From Spisula solida (taxonomy: Eukaryota > Mollusca > Bivalvia > Venerida > Mactridae): DNA of 64,000 nucleotides. Location of the stretch: positions 20,187,501 through 20,251,500 of the forward strand of contig OX365944.1 of assembly GCA_947247005.1 (NCBI GenBank), in the 5' to 3' direction. Both the position numbers and the translations under genes were made by a program. This document shows, in pieces, positions 49,474 through 62,464 of this stretch; within the stretch, counting starts at the first letter, position 1; every line of letters begins with the position of its first letter. The notes below the pieces were generated by a model, which was given only the letters and a program-made list of their open reading frames with translations, ran no database searches and was not told the DNA's origin.

Positions 49474-49532
49474 CATTCCTATACTGATGCATTTAATTTA
49501 ACTCGGATCCGCAATGCATCAGTATAGGAATG
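49474..49532. repeat. Perfect 20-bp inverted repeat, 19-bp spacer
   Basis: CATTCCTATACTGATGCATT at 49474-49493 and its exact reverse complement at 49513-49532. Copy A has the right-arm homologue ('aatgcatcagtaaaggaat') but not the left arm, so the left arm is a local inverted copy. Confidence 0.93.
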
Positions 49533-50056
49533 AATACAATGAAAGTTGAACAAGAAATATTGCCGAAGTTAATGATGAAGCATTCTGCTAAAGCTAAACA
49601 TGCAAATGCAGACAAATGAATGTAAAAATGAATTACAAGTTCTCGATAGTGTGCTGCGAGTAGTAATTGGGACATTGGTTATCTTCAAGACTTGTCAAAA
49701 CAAAACAGCAATCACGTTACAGCGAGCGCAGACAGGACCACCACTTAGCAATAAACCGTTGAAACATTCATCACAATTATGTCAACTAACATGATAAATT
49801 ATGTTAATTTATAAAAGTACGATTGATAATTGAAATCGGACGACTCGGCTCATCTCATCCACATTATCGCACTTAAGATGTTCGCTTTAAATGATAGGAG
49901 TTTCAACACACGACAAAATTTAAACAATAACATACAGTGGAGTAGATGAGTAAAAGCATGTAAATATGGAGAACGAATTTGCTATAACAAGACCGTTGGT
50001 ACGATAGATATGATTCATAGAAACATTTGTAATTAATAAATGATTAAACAATATGA

Positions 50057-50220
50057 CTCATCATTCAGCTGTTGTATTGCTGAAACTAGTTCATTCAACT
50101 TTACGGGCGGATCATTTACTTGTTGAGTTTGACATTGTGTCTGATATGTTTGTTTTGTTTTTTGTGCTCGGCAGGTTAAGTTGAGTGCTGCCTTCCCTGC
50201 CTGACTTACTATTATCTTTT
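50057..50220 (+). mobile_element. SPR-family insertion in copy B with 4-bp direct repeats
   Basis: The 164 bases lie between ATGA at 50053-50056 and ATGA at 50221-50224. Copies A (near 43162) and C (near 58985) read through the site without them ('caatatgattt...aatta'). The insert has 'ctgaaactagttcattcaac', 'gggcggatcatttacttg' and 'gttgagtgctgccttccctg', and ends in 'attatctttt'. No inverted ends, no coding capacity. Confidence 0.85.
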
Positions 50221-51315
50221 ATGAATTGAAGTATAGACGTTTAGCGAGTATGATCATAATAACATGTTACATATTGTACATGTACCATATGTGTATGTTC
50301 TTTTACTGAAAGCAGACTCGACTTTTACATTTCAAGGCGCATCAGTCAACAAGAGCTGATAATTAAACTGACTATCTAGCAATGGCAATCTCCAACTGGC
50401 AGTTGGACACATACATAAAATATATTATGATTTCACAAACTGAGCTCCTTTAAGTATTGCAATGTGTAATGTTTAACCTTTATGGGATATAAAATAATAT
50501 AAACCACATCAGACTTTACTCCTTTCTGAAATACTTCCCTTTGTGTATTTTCGCAAACGATTTATATAAATCAAGAAGTGTACTCTAAACTAGTTTCTTA
50601 GGCTCTATCATAGAAAATAATGGTTTTTACATATCCAATTCTTTGTTGTAATATTATAAATTTCAGGAAGTATAAGATAGATGACAAATTGAAATTCTGA
50701 TATTCATCAGGTTAGGTTGTTACCATGCCTGACATCTATTCAAACTACATTCATATATTTGAAATGTGTACATTGCAGACATTGCGGCACCAATTCAAAA
50801 TATTCGACAGAAACACAATGCCAGTGAATATCTCAATATATTATCAAAATACATTTTTACTACGAATTTATTGTCATTTCTCAAAATCAAAGAGACACAA
50901 TGAACTATCATGGTGTAAGCAGAAATGTATGCCTCATTTTATATTCAGAATATAACATCCAGCTGTTTGAATCTGCCTAGACGGTTGTTGGGACACATTT
51001 GATAGTGAATTGTCCTGTACATTATTTAAACTGATTGTGGGGCAAACCTGGTTTAAGATGTTCAAATACTTTCATGTTCGATAAAGGAGTATACATGATA
51101 ACGTCATTGTATTTAAGAGATATTTACCGACAACAGTTTGTCTAGTTTTACCAAACTAATGTTATGCTGAATTATGCTTGAAGTCAAAGTATCTGAAGTA
51201 ATTTCTTTAGAAAGATTCCAAGAGATGGTCCGACACGACTGAACTCCAACAAATATATGAGAGCCAACAGAGTTGCCCGTGTCCGTCCGTCCGCCCGACA
51301 GGTCGGTACGGCTTT

Positions 51316-51490
51316 AGGCGCGGTTGTGGGTGCGGAACAATAAGATAATTTTAGATTTTATTGGTTCTGTTGTTAAGAGATGCAGAGTGAACTGTGTTAG
51401 TTGTTAGGCGCGTTTGTGTGTGCGAAACAATAAGATAATTTTATATTTAATTGGTTCTGTTGTTAAGAGATGCAGAGGTAGACTGTTTTA
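51316..51490 (+). repeat. Tandem duplication, period 90 bp
   Basis: 'aacaataagataatttta' at 51337 recurs at 51427, each copy followed by 'ttggttctgttgttaagaga' and 'tgcagag'. The paralogous copy C (near 60003) has a single, shortened version, so the doubling occurred in B only. Confidence 0.85.
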
Positions 51491-53680
51491 GATGAACAAC
51501 AACAAAGGAAGTTTCGAATAACGTCAGCATGTCGGCATTTTGATTAAGATTCCAATCCTATTTACATTTTTATATAATTAACTGTGATATAATAGCCCTT
51601 GAAATGTTGAACTTTGAAATGTTGAGACTATTTGAGCAGCATGTGAAATCTCTTGGAAATATTCGTAATGGCAATGGTCATTTTCCAAATGAATGGACAT
51701 TAATGTCTTAGGGAAGTAAAAGTAGGCCGATATTTTGATTTCTTACACTCTCTCCATCAACTGTGTTACTATCTGCAATGTTTTGTTACGTAGCCTGCAT
51801 GATTCTGGTCAAGATCTGTCGCAATTGTATCAACTCCTGTCAAGTTATATTAAGATTACTACTATTTATTATTACATTTAATCATGTTCTGTTAAAAGCT
51901 CCCAAACTATCAAGTTCCGTTAAATTCTCCTCGATTTACGTTGCTATGCTTTGGTCACGATTGTCCAGAGTGTAAAAATGCCCCAATTTCAGTAAAACAC
52001 TCTCTTTTTTAAATATTTTGTGTCACATTTTGAAGACTAAGAGCCGCAGACGCATTTTATTTTAATTCTGCTTCATTCTATTGTATAATGCACTTATCAA
52101 TTTAATTAAGACTATATGCTTAATATGTACAATGTCGCCCAACTAAGCATTATTTTGTCATGGCGCGGTACTTCAAAGCCGTGAGGTGCAACTTCCGGTT
52201 TGATGTCGACGTCTTTGACAGAGTGCGTTGAACCTATGCTTCTATGAAAAATATAAAATGTTGGTAAATTTATTACATTTTGTAATTACAAAATGGTTAG
52301 CAATGTTACACATAATTTAACAATAACAAAGAGCTGTGATCTCTCTACTTTTGCTAGACGTTTCAGTTCGGTTATATAACTCATGTAGTACCTTGCTTTC
52401 GGTAAAATCGTGCCTGTGTGCATTCGTAAAATGAAATCATAAATACGTGAAGCGACAGGAATAATATTTTAAAGCCTAACGGTTGCCAATAATATCCGTA
52501 GTAGTTTCTGGATTATTTGATGTGATTCAGCATATATTTAATGCCTGAACATAGATACACTAGATGTGTATTACCGAATAGAAAATTATCGATTTATGAA
52601 TTTATTTCTTTTAATTACTTCACATGAGCATAAACAAACTCAATATCAAAACTGCTTTAAAGATATTTATAAACGATCCTGGGGGCTGGTGACGAACTGA
52701 GCAAACATGGCAATATCAGATACAAGATAAAACAATCTCCCGTATTTTGGCAGACATGTTCTACGGGAATAGGTGAACGTTTAAAACGTGTTTAACATTT
52801 GGAATACGTCTCTCATTAGAAATTAAATTTGCATCAAGTGTCTAAATACGGCATAATTATGCAATCAATAATTTGTAATAACAAATTACGAAAACGCGTT
52901 AATGTAATATAATTCCTAAAAGCAAACACATTAGAATAGTTTAAATTAGATTAAATATAATGTATAATATCAGCAAGCCGGTTAAATTTGTTGTTTAGAT
53001 TGCTTTTAAACAAACAGACATAAAGTCTGTTCTATGAATTGACTGCATTTCGCCTTTGTAAAGGAGTTACTGTCCACATGAAACGCTAGTTCGATCTAGG
53101 TATATTCGGATTCCATTCTGACAAGCTACGTTGTGACTCTACTGACATTTGAGTTATTTGAACCTATTTAACTCGACTAACACCGGGTAAGGCTGAGATA
53201 ACAAGTGATCATTAATGGCTAAATTCTAAAAAAAGTGTTAGTAAACAAAACATTAAAGATACATTTATTAGTTTTTACTTTTATTATTGCTTTATACGTA
53301 AATTAACCTTTTTACGCCTGTGTTCATCATTTGATGATTTAAACTTAAAAAATCAGCACAATGTGTTTTGTACGAGTGCTTCACTGTGCATGCTCGTTAA
53401 CATTATGTTTAGAAATGTATTTAACACTCACGACTCTCGGACTTCCATATGAACGCGCCCTCCATGTCCCGTATACATTTGGTTTGGTTGTTCTTGATAT
53501 CAAGCCGATAGTATCTTAATCTGCAGAAATAGTTAAGGCTACCAATGACACATGAACAAGGCATTGTCGTATGATATAATTTCGCTGACAAACACGAGTT
53601 GGCTTGTAAGAAGTTAATGAAACGAATAATTGAATACAGGATTATTTGCAGTTCTGATAGTGATAAGCCTAAGGCGTGCG

Positions 53681-56153
53681 GATGTCAATTTCATAGTTTC
53701 TGTCGATAATAACAACATAATTAGTACATGGTCTTGTTCCGGTATTGCCTCTCAGCAAACATGAGTTTCATTGTCATAAGATAGTATGTTCGTATCAAGA
53801 TTGATATCAGGATGATACAGACGATTGATGTTGCTTGATGAGAAATGTTACGCAATGCTAAAGTTATGAATGCTTAAAGTAATAACAGTATAAAATCGCA
53901 TGTGTCGCGCATTTTATCACAGCTAATGTAAGCTTATACAATTTATCAATTACTCAAAGCACATCTCATCTTTAGAGACGAGTATAAGAGTATCTCGATC
54001 TGACTTATAGTATGATACGCGGTATGAACCTACGAAGCGCAAAATGACAAAATGATTGTTCTGACAAGAATCTGAAACGCATGTCTCTTCCTTACGTTTC
54101 GGATCCTATTCATTGTCAGCAAAACTATAACTATATACGCAAAGGTAATATCATAATACAATGTATGTATGTTTAAAAACATAATGTTGTTATATTATAG
54201 AAGTTTGTTTATAAATGCAAACGCTCGATATAGCATATGGCGAATTCGTTGCTAGAATGCTGTCTAACAACACGAGTCTTAATGTTTCTTTCGATCTTGG
54301 TATGGACACAGAAGCGTGAAATGGCATTATTAGTCTGTACTGGTGTTACCACTTTGAAATTTTAGAACAAACCAATCATTGATCATTGCAATGCGTCCTA
54401 CTCCGTCGGTTAACAAGACGAATAAGTGTTCAGACAGTCAGCTGGTCAGTCCAGACGTTTAATAAATTACATGCACAAGAGCTGAATTATATTAAATCAT
54501 ACGCTATTCTGTCATTCCGTCCACAGAGAAACAAAAGTCAATATTGACAACAACTTAATGTCCTTACTGACATATCTATAATTATTTAGCGGAATATTTA
54601 TCAGTCGGGGGTTACAAGTCTGTAAATGCCTTGCCTGACAAAGATTAAATGCAGAATGGTTGTCGACACCCTCTGTCATAGCCAAGACATGTTCTTCGCA
54701 GACTAACTGCTCGCTTTTCGGCCCCTGCACGATTCGGGTTTTTTATCACAACAATTACAAATCATGTATTAAGCTGTACATACATTTATAATGATATTTA
54801 CACTTTATTAGGATATTTTGAAACCTGAATCACTGACACCTCACCGGCTATTAATTTAATTGAACTGTCAACGATGCAAACTAGATAAATCGTTTCCAGA
54901 AAGTTTAGTGTTATACTGTGTAATTATGTTTATTCTGACAGCACAAAAAATAGGACTGTAACAAAAAATGCTAATGTTTTACATTGAAAGCCTACAATCA
55001 AGCCAGGCATGGATACATGTACGCAAAGATTGTCGTTCTGGAGAGATGTTGCATTGCATGTTTGACTTTTTGACCTACCTTGTCGCCTTAATCTAATGTA
55101 ATTATATTGGTTTACATGTAGTTACTTGGTCTTTCGTATTTAATTCTTTTCATAACATTTGTGTGGGGTAGGTTTATTGTTCAGTAGTGCTCTTAATGCA
55201 TTTGTCATTGTCTGTGTTTGATTACGTTTATTTTGTTACACTCAATAATTCAAAATTTAGTGTTCTTCGCGGAACATGCCAGAGTTTCTACTCAAATGGT
55301 TTTTATGTCATACAGTAACACATATGAGCAAGAAACGTGCAATGACAATTTGAATGATTTGCACTGCTAATGCGTGAATTTAATGTATTAAACCTTTTGT
55401 AATTATAATTTGAAGTGCCTTATTCACGTTGTATACCATATTACTCTCAAATTGTTTCTTTGAAATAAGCAGTCACCGAATCACATATCCAGCACACGTC
55501 CAACCAAGGTTGACATTATCTGGTTACACAATATCTGACCACTCCACAAACCAACACATACATTCGTTATCATTTTCACCTAATAATTTATGCAGCAGAC
55601 GACCAAATTGGTTTGTAACCTAATCTTGGTCCTCCACTGATGCAATATACACTAGCTAATACATTTGTTACTCCCAACAATACAATTCGTGATGTTGTTA
55701 CATTGGACAAAGACTTCTATAGGTATATGGGAAGTAACTATATTGGATGTACATGGACAGTCTACAGAATCACAATATACCAATTCCGAATAGATATTTA
55801 TTACAAACAAAACGAGACTGACCTGTCGCTGTCAAATTGTCTACATAGTATTATTATAACTTATGTGTACGTATTTCTCATTTAATTTGTCCGATTTGCA
55901 TAAACGTAAAGAATAATATGTTGATAGAGATTCGGGTGTAATTTGCCTTATAAAATATTAATTTAGGAGGATAAGTTCGTGTTACATTTACGTTTTGACA
56001 TTTTATATAAACTTGTCTGGAACGTGTTGTAAGTTGCATAAGAATACCATCTCAAAGTTTGCTACGCGTTTCGGATGTAATTTTAAATTCCATTCAGGGT
56101 ATGTAACAATACTTTATTTTATATACATTGATATTGGATATAATAATACACAT
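53681..56153. other. Non-coding between B and C
   Basis: Frames of 60-81 codons (for example 55640-55885 plus, 54512-54730 minus) without recognisable domains. No repeat identified except short A/T runs. Confidence 0.5.
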
Positions 56154-56320
56154 AAAGATTATATTAAGTCAGACAGGGAAGGCAGCACTCAACTTAACCA
56201 ACATTAAAAACAAAGCACAATGCCCAACTGAAAACACGGCATCCCGTCCCAAAAGTCTACGGCCCGAGTCTGTCAAACTAAAACGGAAGGAGTGCCAAGT
56301 GACGAGAAAATAACAACTGG
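56154..56320 (-). mobile_element. SPR-family copy, 167 bp, minus
   Basis: On the minus strand it ends 'gagtgctgccttccctgtct', then 'gacttaatataatcttt'. ACAT stands on both sides (56150-56153 and 56321-56324), matching the 4-bp repeats seen for the inserts in copies A and B, and its length is nearly the same. The 96-codon minus-strand frame ending in LSAAFPV is part of the repeat. Confidence 0.7.
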
Positions 56321-56324
56321 ACAT

Positions 56325-57124
56325 TACACACCACAACGACAATCTACAACATATATATAGTGTACATGCAACATGAAAGATACGAAGCAGCCTTGTACTG
56401 GACAACGAAATTGCAGAATGGTACATACAAAATGAACAAAGTTTAACAAAAATGCACAATGGCGAAATATTTTTGTACTTTACTATAAAGTGGACAATAC
56501 ATACATAGAGGAAGGTTGACTAAAGGGCTTCCGCCTTGGTACGGACAGCGACAAATGTCACTGAATGCTTGAACGTTTTACAGTGCACCAAACCTCACAC
56601 TTACCCAATAGACAACCTTATAGATCATTACAGTGTAAATAAAAGTTTCCCGACATGTAATGCCCTCTTACAAAAAGGCCACATTGACAGGAAATAATAG
56701 AATGTAAAACATGAAACAGTATATGAATAACGTCCATCGAGTAGCACAAATTGACATAGACTACATTATATGATTTGCTTGTATTACGTACAGGTAGAAT
56801 AGGAATATACACAGTCACGTGAATAGTAGATTTAAAGGTTGATGACCAGATTTGAAAGTACAATTGTTTACAAGCAATGTCTGGAAAATACTTAGTAGAC
56901 AGCAAGGAGGCATATGCTGTGAGAAATTGAGCAAACATCAAGCTGAACAGCGGTATATCATTATGCCTGTTCTTTTGTAATATTTTAGGACCACTTTACT
57001 TTCACAAAAGACTGGTAGATAGACAGATTAATTGTTTATGGGTCAATTACATGGAATTACACAAAATTTATCGACATTCAAGCAAATGTTTAATGAGCAT
57101 ACATCGTTGCAATGTCCTTTCTAT
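56325..57124. other. Non-coding, no gene seen
   Basis: A 107-codon minus-strand frame at 56618-56941 shows no domain and no splice signals. Confidence 0.45.
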
Positions 57125-60100
57125 TCTATAATAGATCTATTTGTAGCCTACAAGTACAAAACAAAAGTTTAATGTACGTATCCCACTAATTTCGTATGAT
57201 GTATACATCAGTAATAAACAGTTCGGTTGCCGTAGAAACACCGTCATAATTCAAACGTTGTGATATTAGGTCATCACAGAGCAGATATAACAGTGTAGAC
57301 CGAATCGACCATGATTTACAGGATTGGTATTAAAAGAGCTACTTTTGAAATACATGTATATAGAACATATGTGTCCTGCCTAAAATTTGGGTTTGACCTT
57401 AAATCCATGTTTTGGCAATCAGGTTAATTTACAAACAGAAAAGGAAGTTGTGAAGATGCAAATAGAAAACAAATGAAACATTTTTACTCTTTTCACTGAT
57501 CTAATACAATGAAACGCATCAAACATATGTAAATGTAATTACATGTATTATCAATTGAGACACAAGAAAGACATCGATATCCCATTTGTTTTAGGCGATG
57601 CTAATTTGTCTCTATAGACATTTGCACAATCAAATAGTATTTAATTAAATGTGCAAGGTGATTTAACGTAACCAAAGAAACTATTAGACGGACACAAGTA
57701 CAAACTATTCCAATGCTTTGAAAGCTTATATACGAGTACACACGACTGACAGAGAACGGTTAAATATCGAAACTATTCACCTCCTAATGTGACCAAAGAA
57801 CATTGTAACTGTTAGACGGACACAAGTGCATTCCACTTAATTGCTTTGAACCCTTACATTGAATACACACGATTGGCAGAAAAAAAGGTTTATAATCGAA
57901 ACTCTTCACCTCTTAATTTGATCACAGAAACTGTTAGACGGACACATGTACATTCCACTTAATGACACAGAGAAATACAAACTGCCAAGTTTACGGTAAC
58001 CGACGGCCTTCGGACACGGGTGCAGAAAAAAGAGCATGAAACACCGCATTTTACAAAACCACGACCAAAAAAAAGCCACAATACCGCGATCACCACACAA
58101 CGCTATTTATATTCTGACGTCAGCGATTGTTATCGACGTTTTGCTGATTCTCAAATGGTAAGCCGAGATGAAATGTGTTATTAATGTGGAAATAAGCCTA
58201 AACATGTACAAATTTTATATGGATATATCTACCACTATTTCTTATTTCCGATCAAAATTCGTTCAAATTAACATTGTCCGGTGATTGTGGCATTTTATGG
58301 AATAACGTTGTGTCCATTGTGTACTATGGTAGTACACTTTGTGTGACGTCCACAAAATAGATTAAATTTTGCAAACCCTTTTTGTTATAGCAATCAGTGT
58401 TATAGTACATGACCTTGTGTAGATATGTGTGAAAGGAAATGTTCGGAAAAGTAAATCTTAGATACAAGTATATAGTTTGTAAATAAATTGAGTACATGTT
58501 CTTATACCAACCTGCAACTGAATAGTGTTTTACTGATTAAACGACAAATGAATGTAAAAATGAATTACAAGTTCTCGATATTGTGCTGCGAGTAGTAATT
58601 GGGACATTAATTATCTTCAAAAATTGTCAAAACAAAACAACAATCACGTTACAACGCAGACAACCTGAAGGACTACCACTTACCAATAAACCGTTGCAAC
58701 ATTCATTACAAATTGAGTCAACTAACACGATAAATTATGATAATTTGTAAAAGTACGGATGTTAATTGAAATCGAATGACTGGGCCCATCTCATCCAGAT
58801 TATCGCATTTAAAATCGTTGCTATAAATGACAGGGTATGAACACACGACACTAATAAAACAATAACAGACAATGGCAGATATTACAGAGAAGTAGATGAA
58901 CAGAAGCATGTAAATAAGAAGAACGTACTTGCTATGACAATAATTAATATGAGTTATAATTGCATTGTAATAATGACTATTCAATATGATTTGGGAATTA
59001 AATATAGACATGATTGTAGCTATTATGATCATAATATTATGTTACATATTGTACCACACGTGTAGGTTCTTTTACTGAAAGCACACTCGATCTTTACATT
59101 TAAGGCGCATTTGTCAACAAGAGCTGATAACTGACGAACTTGCAATGGCAGTTGGACACAGATATAAAATATATTATGATTTCACATCCCGTCTGAACTC
59201 CTTTAAGTATTGCAATGTGTAATTTCAGAGCTTAATTAGATATAGAATTATATGATACACATCAGATTTTAATCCTTTCTGACGTTTTTCCCACCAAATT
59301 CTCACCAACGATTTCTATAAATCAAGAAGTGTACGGAGTACTCTAAGCAAGGCTCTACATGTATCATAAGCAATTATGGCTTTTACAGATCTAATTATTT
59401 GTTATTTTATTGTAAATTTCAGGAAATATAATATATATGACAAATTGAAATTTCAATATTTCTAATGTTAGGTTGTTCCCATGCCTGAAATCTATTTAAA
59501 CTGCATTCATATCTTTGAAATTTGTATATTGCAGACATTGCGGCACCAATTGAAAATATTCAAAAGCATTTAAAATCAAAGCCACAAAACGAAATAAGGT
59601 GAAAGGAGAAATGTATAATTCACTGTACATTCAGAATATAACATTCAGCTGTTTGAAACTGCCTAGACGGTTGTTGGGGGCACAATTGATAGCGATTCTT
59701 CATATACATTACTTAGACATATTGTGATGCAAACCTGGTTCAAGATGTTCATCGAATTCCATGGTCGATAAAGGAGTAGACATGTACACGTCGTTGTATA
59801 TAAGACACATTTACGGACTGCATTCTGTCGAGTTAGACCATCATAATGGTATACTAAATAATGCTCAAAGTAATTTCCTCTGAGAGATTCCCAGAGCTGA
59901 TCCGAGAGAACTGAACCCCAACAAATATCTGAGAGCCAACAGATTTGTCCTTGCCGGTCCGCCCGCCTGATCGGTACAGCTTCAGGGGCTGTTGTTGTTG
60001 CGGAACAATAGGGTACTTACAGATTTCATTATTTCTTGGGGTACAGAGGTAGATTATGGGATTCCACCATCAACGAATTATCTCACGAAATTCTCACAAT

Positions 60101-61271
60101 GTCACTTGAGAAAAAAAAATCCACCCGTTACTCCGTCAATCCCAAAATGTTGTGTCACGTAAAGTAAATGTACTACAATAATCAAGTTTAACATGAAGTT
60201 TTGAATGTCAGTATGTGTTGTTGTGCGCCTTGGCATTTTGATTTGGATTCATACAATATATATTCTTAGTATTATCTGAATTATCGCCTTGAAATGTTGA
60301 ATTTCGAGATTATTTGAGTAGCAAGTCAAATCTCATCGGAATATTCGTAATGATAATTGTCATTTTCTAATGTTGAGGATATTCGTATTTTGTCTTGATG
60401 CGGTATTTCATAGCTATCAGGTTCACTTTCCGGGTTGATGTCGACGTCTCGTACAGTGTACGTTGTTACTATGGTTCTAATAATAATATTTAGTAAATTT
60501 ATTACATTGCGAAATTATTATCTCTTTACATTTGCTAGACGTTTCAGTTCGGATATATATGACTCATGAATGTTGTACCTTTATTTCGAATAAGTATTGC
60601 ATGCATACGCTCGTAAAATGCAATCATAAATACGTGAAGCAACAAGAATAACAAACCTTACGTTTGCCAATAGTCTCCGTGGTCATTTCTGGATATAATT
60701 ATTAGCATTCATGTTTGGATATTGTTTAGCCTATAGTTTATGCCTGAATACAAAAACACTAAATGTGCATTCTCCTTAGAAATGATTGATTTGCGAATGA
60801 TTTGTTTTATTTTTCTTCACATGAACATAAACAAACTCAATATTAAAACTGCTTTGCAGATATTCATAAACGATCGCGAGGGGGGCGGGCTGGTGACGAG
60901 TTGAGCAAACATGGCAATATCGGAAACGATATAAAACACGCTTCAGTTTTTTGGCTGACATATTCTACAGAAATTGATGAGCGTTTTATACGTGTTTATC
61001 ATTTGGAAAACGTCACTCATTCGAAATTAAATTTGCATCCAGTGTCTAAAATATCACACAATTATTCAATGAATAATTCCTAACAACAAAATACTAAAAC
61101 CCATCAGTGCAATATCATTCCTGAAGACAAACACATTAAAACAGTTTTAAAATATTTAAATATAAGCAAGCTAATATAAATTGTTCTTTAGATTGCATTT
61201 AAAGTGAGACGGATAAAAATGCTATTTGTTCTACAAGTTGATTACATTTCGCTATTGTATGAGAGTAACTA
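57125..61271 (+). repeat. Segmental repeat, copy C main part
   Basis: Collinear with B1 (57125-58240) and then directly with B2 (58260 on). It lacks the 2.2 kb that separate B1 and B2 and lacks the SPR insert of B. The CRE/TATA block lies at 58101-58146. Two further units of 'gttagacggacaca' at about 57687 and 57814 show that this part is itself locally duplicated (also 57935). No open frame is retained relative to B. Confidence 0.85.
58101..58146 (+). promoter_or_regulatory. Conserved TATA/CRE-like block, copy C
   Basis: Partner of 46743-46788 with one substitution; CRE octamer at 58115-58122. Confidence 0.4.
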
Positions 61272-61645
61272 GCTTAGTAGAAAAACATGTTGCAATGGAA
61301 ATTACTATGGAATGTAGGTGTTTTCCTTGTTTTATTATTGCAGAGAGTAGGCTGATACCTTGACATTCAGCTTTTTAATTATAATACTTTTTTCAACTTT
61401 ATAGGGCTTCTGACAGCTAAAAATGGGTATTTCAGCCGTTTTACTGTTGGAACTGGGTCATTCAGCTTGTGTATTCAGCTCTTTGATTGCTGAAACTAGT
61501 TCATTCAGTTTTTTTACAGCTTGGACTTGGGTGGATCATTTACTTATTCAGTTGGGCAATGTGTCGTATATGTTTTGTTATGTTCTATGTCTTCGACTGG
61601 ATAAGTTGAGTGCTGCCATCCCTGTCTGACTTAATATTATCTTTT
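61272..61645 (+). repeat. SPR-family copy inserted in copy C
   Basis: In B the sequence passes from 'catttcgcctttgtaaagga' directly to 'gtccacatgaaacg'; in C about 400 bases intervene. They contain 'tttcagccgttttactgttg', 'ctgaaactagttcattcag', 'gttgagtgctgccatccctg' and end 'attatctttt' at 61645. The left edge is uncertain, because the family's 5' part here is longer than in the 164-178-bp copies. Confidence 0.7.
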
Positions 61646-61714
61646 TCATGTCACAGTAAACTAGTTAATGTTGTTAAAACGGCACTGATGAAGTTAACAC
61701 TTTTGACGAGTTCA

Positions 61715-61860
61715 CATGGAACGCGAGTTCGATCTAGGTAGATTCGGATTTCATTCGGGCAAACCACGTTTGATTTTACTGACGTCATTTGAGCCATTAA
61801 ACATTAGATTTAAGTCAAACAAAGTATCAAGTGCGCATGTCTAGAATTAATAATGGGCAA
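61715..61860 (+). repeat. Segmental repeat, copy C continued
   Basis: 'gttcgatctaggtagattcg' and 'attttactgacgtcatttga' align with 53091-53160 of copy B. Confidence 0.75.
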
Positions 61861-62464
61861 TAGCTACTGTTTTATGCCAAGAGAACCTTAAGAATCCTTC
61901 ATTTACTTGCCCATCTTCCAACAAAACTCAATAAGTAACGTTTGTTGACTGTAATTGTTTTGTGTGAGGTATTAACGAACAATGGGATTATTCTTTCAAA
62001 AGCAACAAACGACTCCATCACCCTCAAAGAAGGTGTAAAACAAACGATGAATCGATTAATGCAATTATGTACTACTTTCATGATTAATTGGAACTTTTGA
62101 ACTCACTTTTGTGTTGACGTTTGAGCCATTCCTGCTTTGGCGTTTTCATTGATTGTTGTCTTGCGTGTCCCGTTTGTTATTTTATTTCAGTAAAACAATT
62201 ATACATCTGAAGACATCGGTACTCAAACGTCTTGTACATAGTGCGAAATGTACGGAAGTGGGATTGCCTAAAAAAAAAAATATCTGAGGAGTGTCAATAT
62301 ATTGTTTACATAGATTCCTTATGGCAAACAATTGACAATGGATCCTGAATAGAACTTATACAGTTACAAACATATTCATCTTGATCAAATGTCAGGACGG
62401 ATTTAATAGTCATCCGTTTATTTAAATTATAATTAAGGCAAATGAATACGCATCCCAAAATTCA
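61861..62464. other. Non-coding, no gene seen
   Basis: No clear counterpart in B and no gene. Confidence 0.45.

Larger units (their letters stand above)
49080..53680 (+). repeat. Segmental repeat, copy B part 2 (partner C, 58260-61850 and 63880-64000)
   Basis: Long ordered similarity to copy C: 'cattttatggaataacgttg', 'ctttgtgtgacgtcca', 'gaaatgttcggaa.agtaaat', 'gttctcgata.tgtgctgcga', 'tggcagttggacaca', 'gacattgcggcaccaatt', 'gcctagacggttgttggg', 'tgatgtcgacgtc', 'tgctagacgtttcagttcgg' and 'gttcgatctaggta.attcgg', ending at 'gttggcttgtaagaagttaa' (53600), which reappears at 63941. Identity looks like roughly 80 percent. No open frame survives in both copies, so a conserved protein is unlikely. 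Confidence 0.88.

Noticed and set aside
50057..50220. Helitron or tRNA-SINE identity for the SPR family
   Set aside because: It does not end in CTRR with a preceding hairpin, it shows a 4-bp duplication, and it has no tRNA-like A and B boxes.
50725..50955. 76-codon frame in copy B beginning MPDIYSNYIHIFEMCTLQ
   Set aside because: Copy C has the same start but a large deletion and frame breaks soon after, so there is no sign of selection for the protein.
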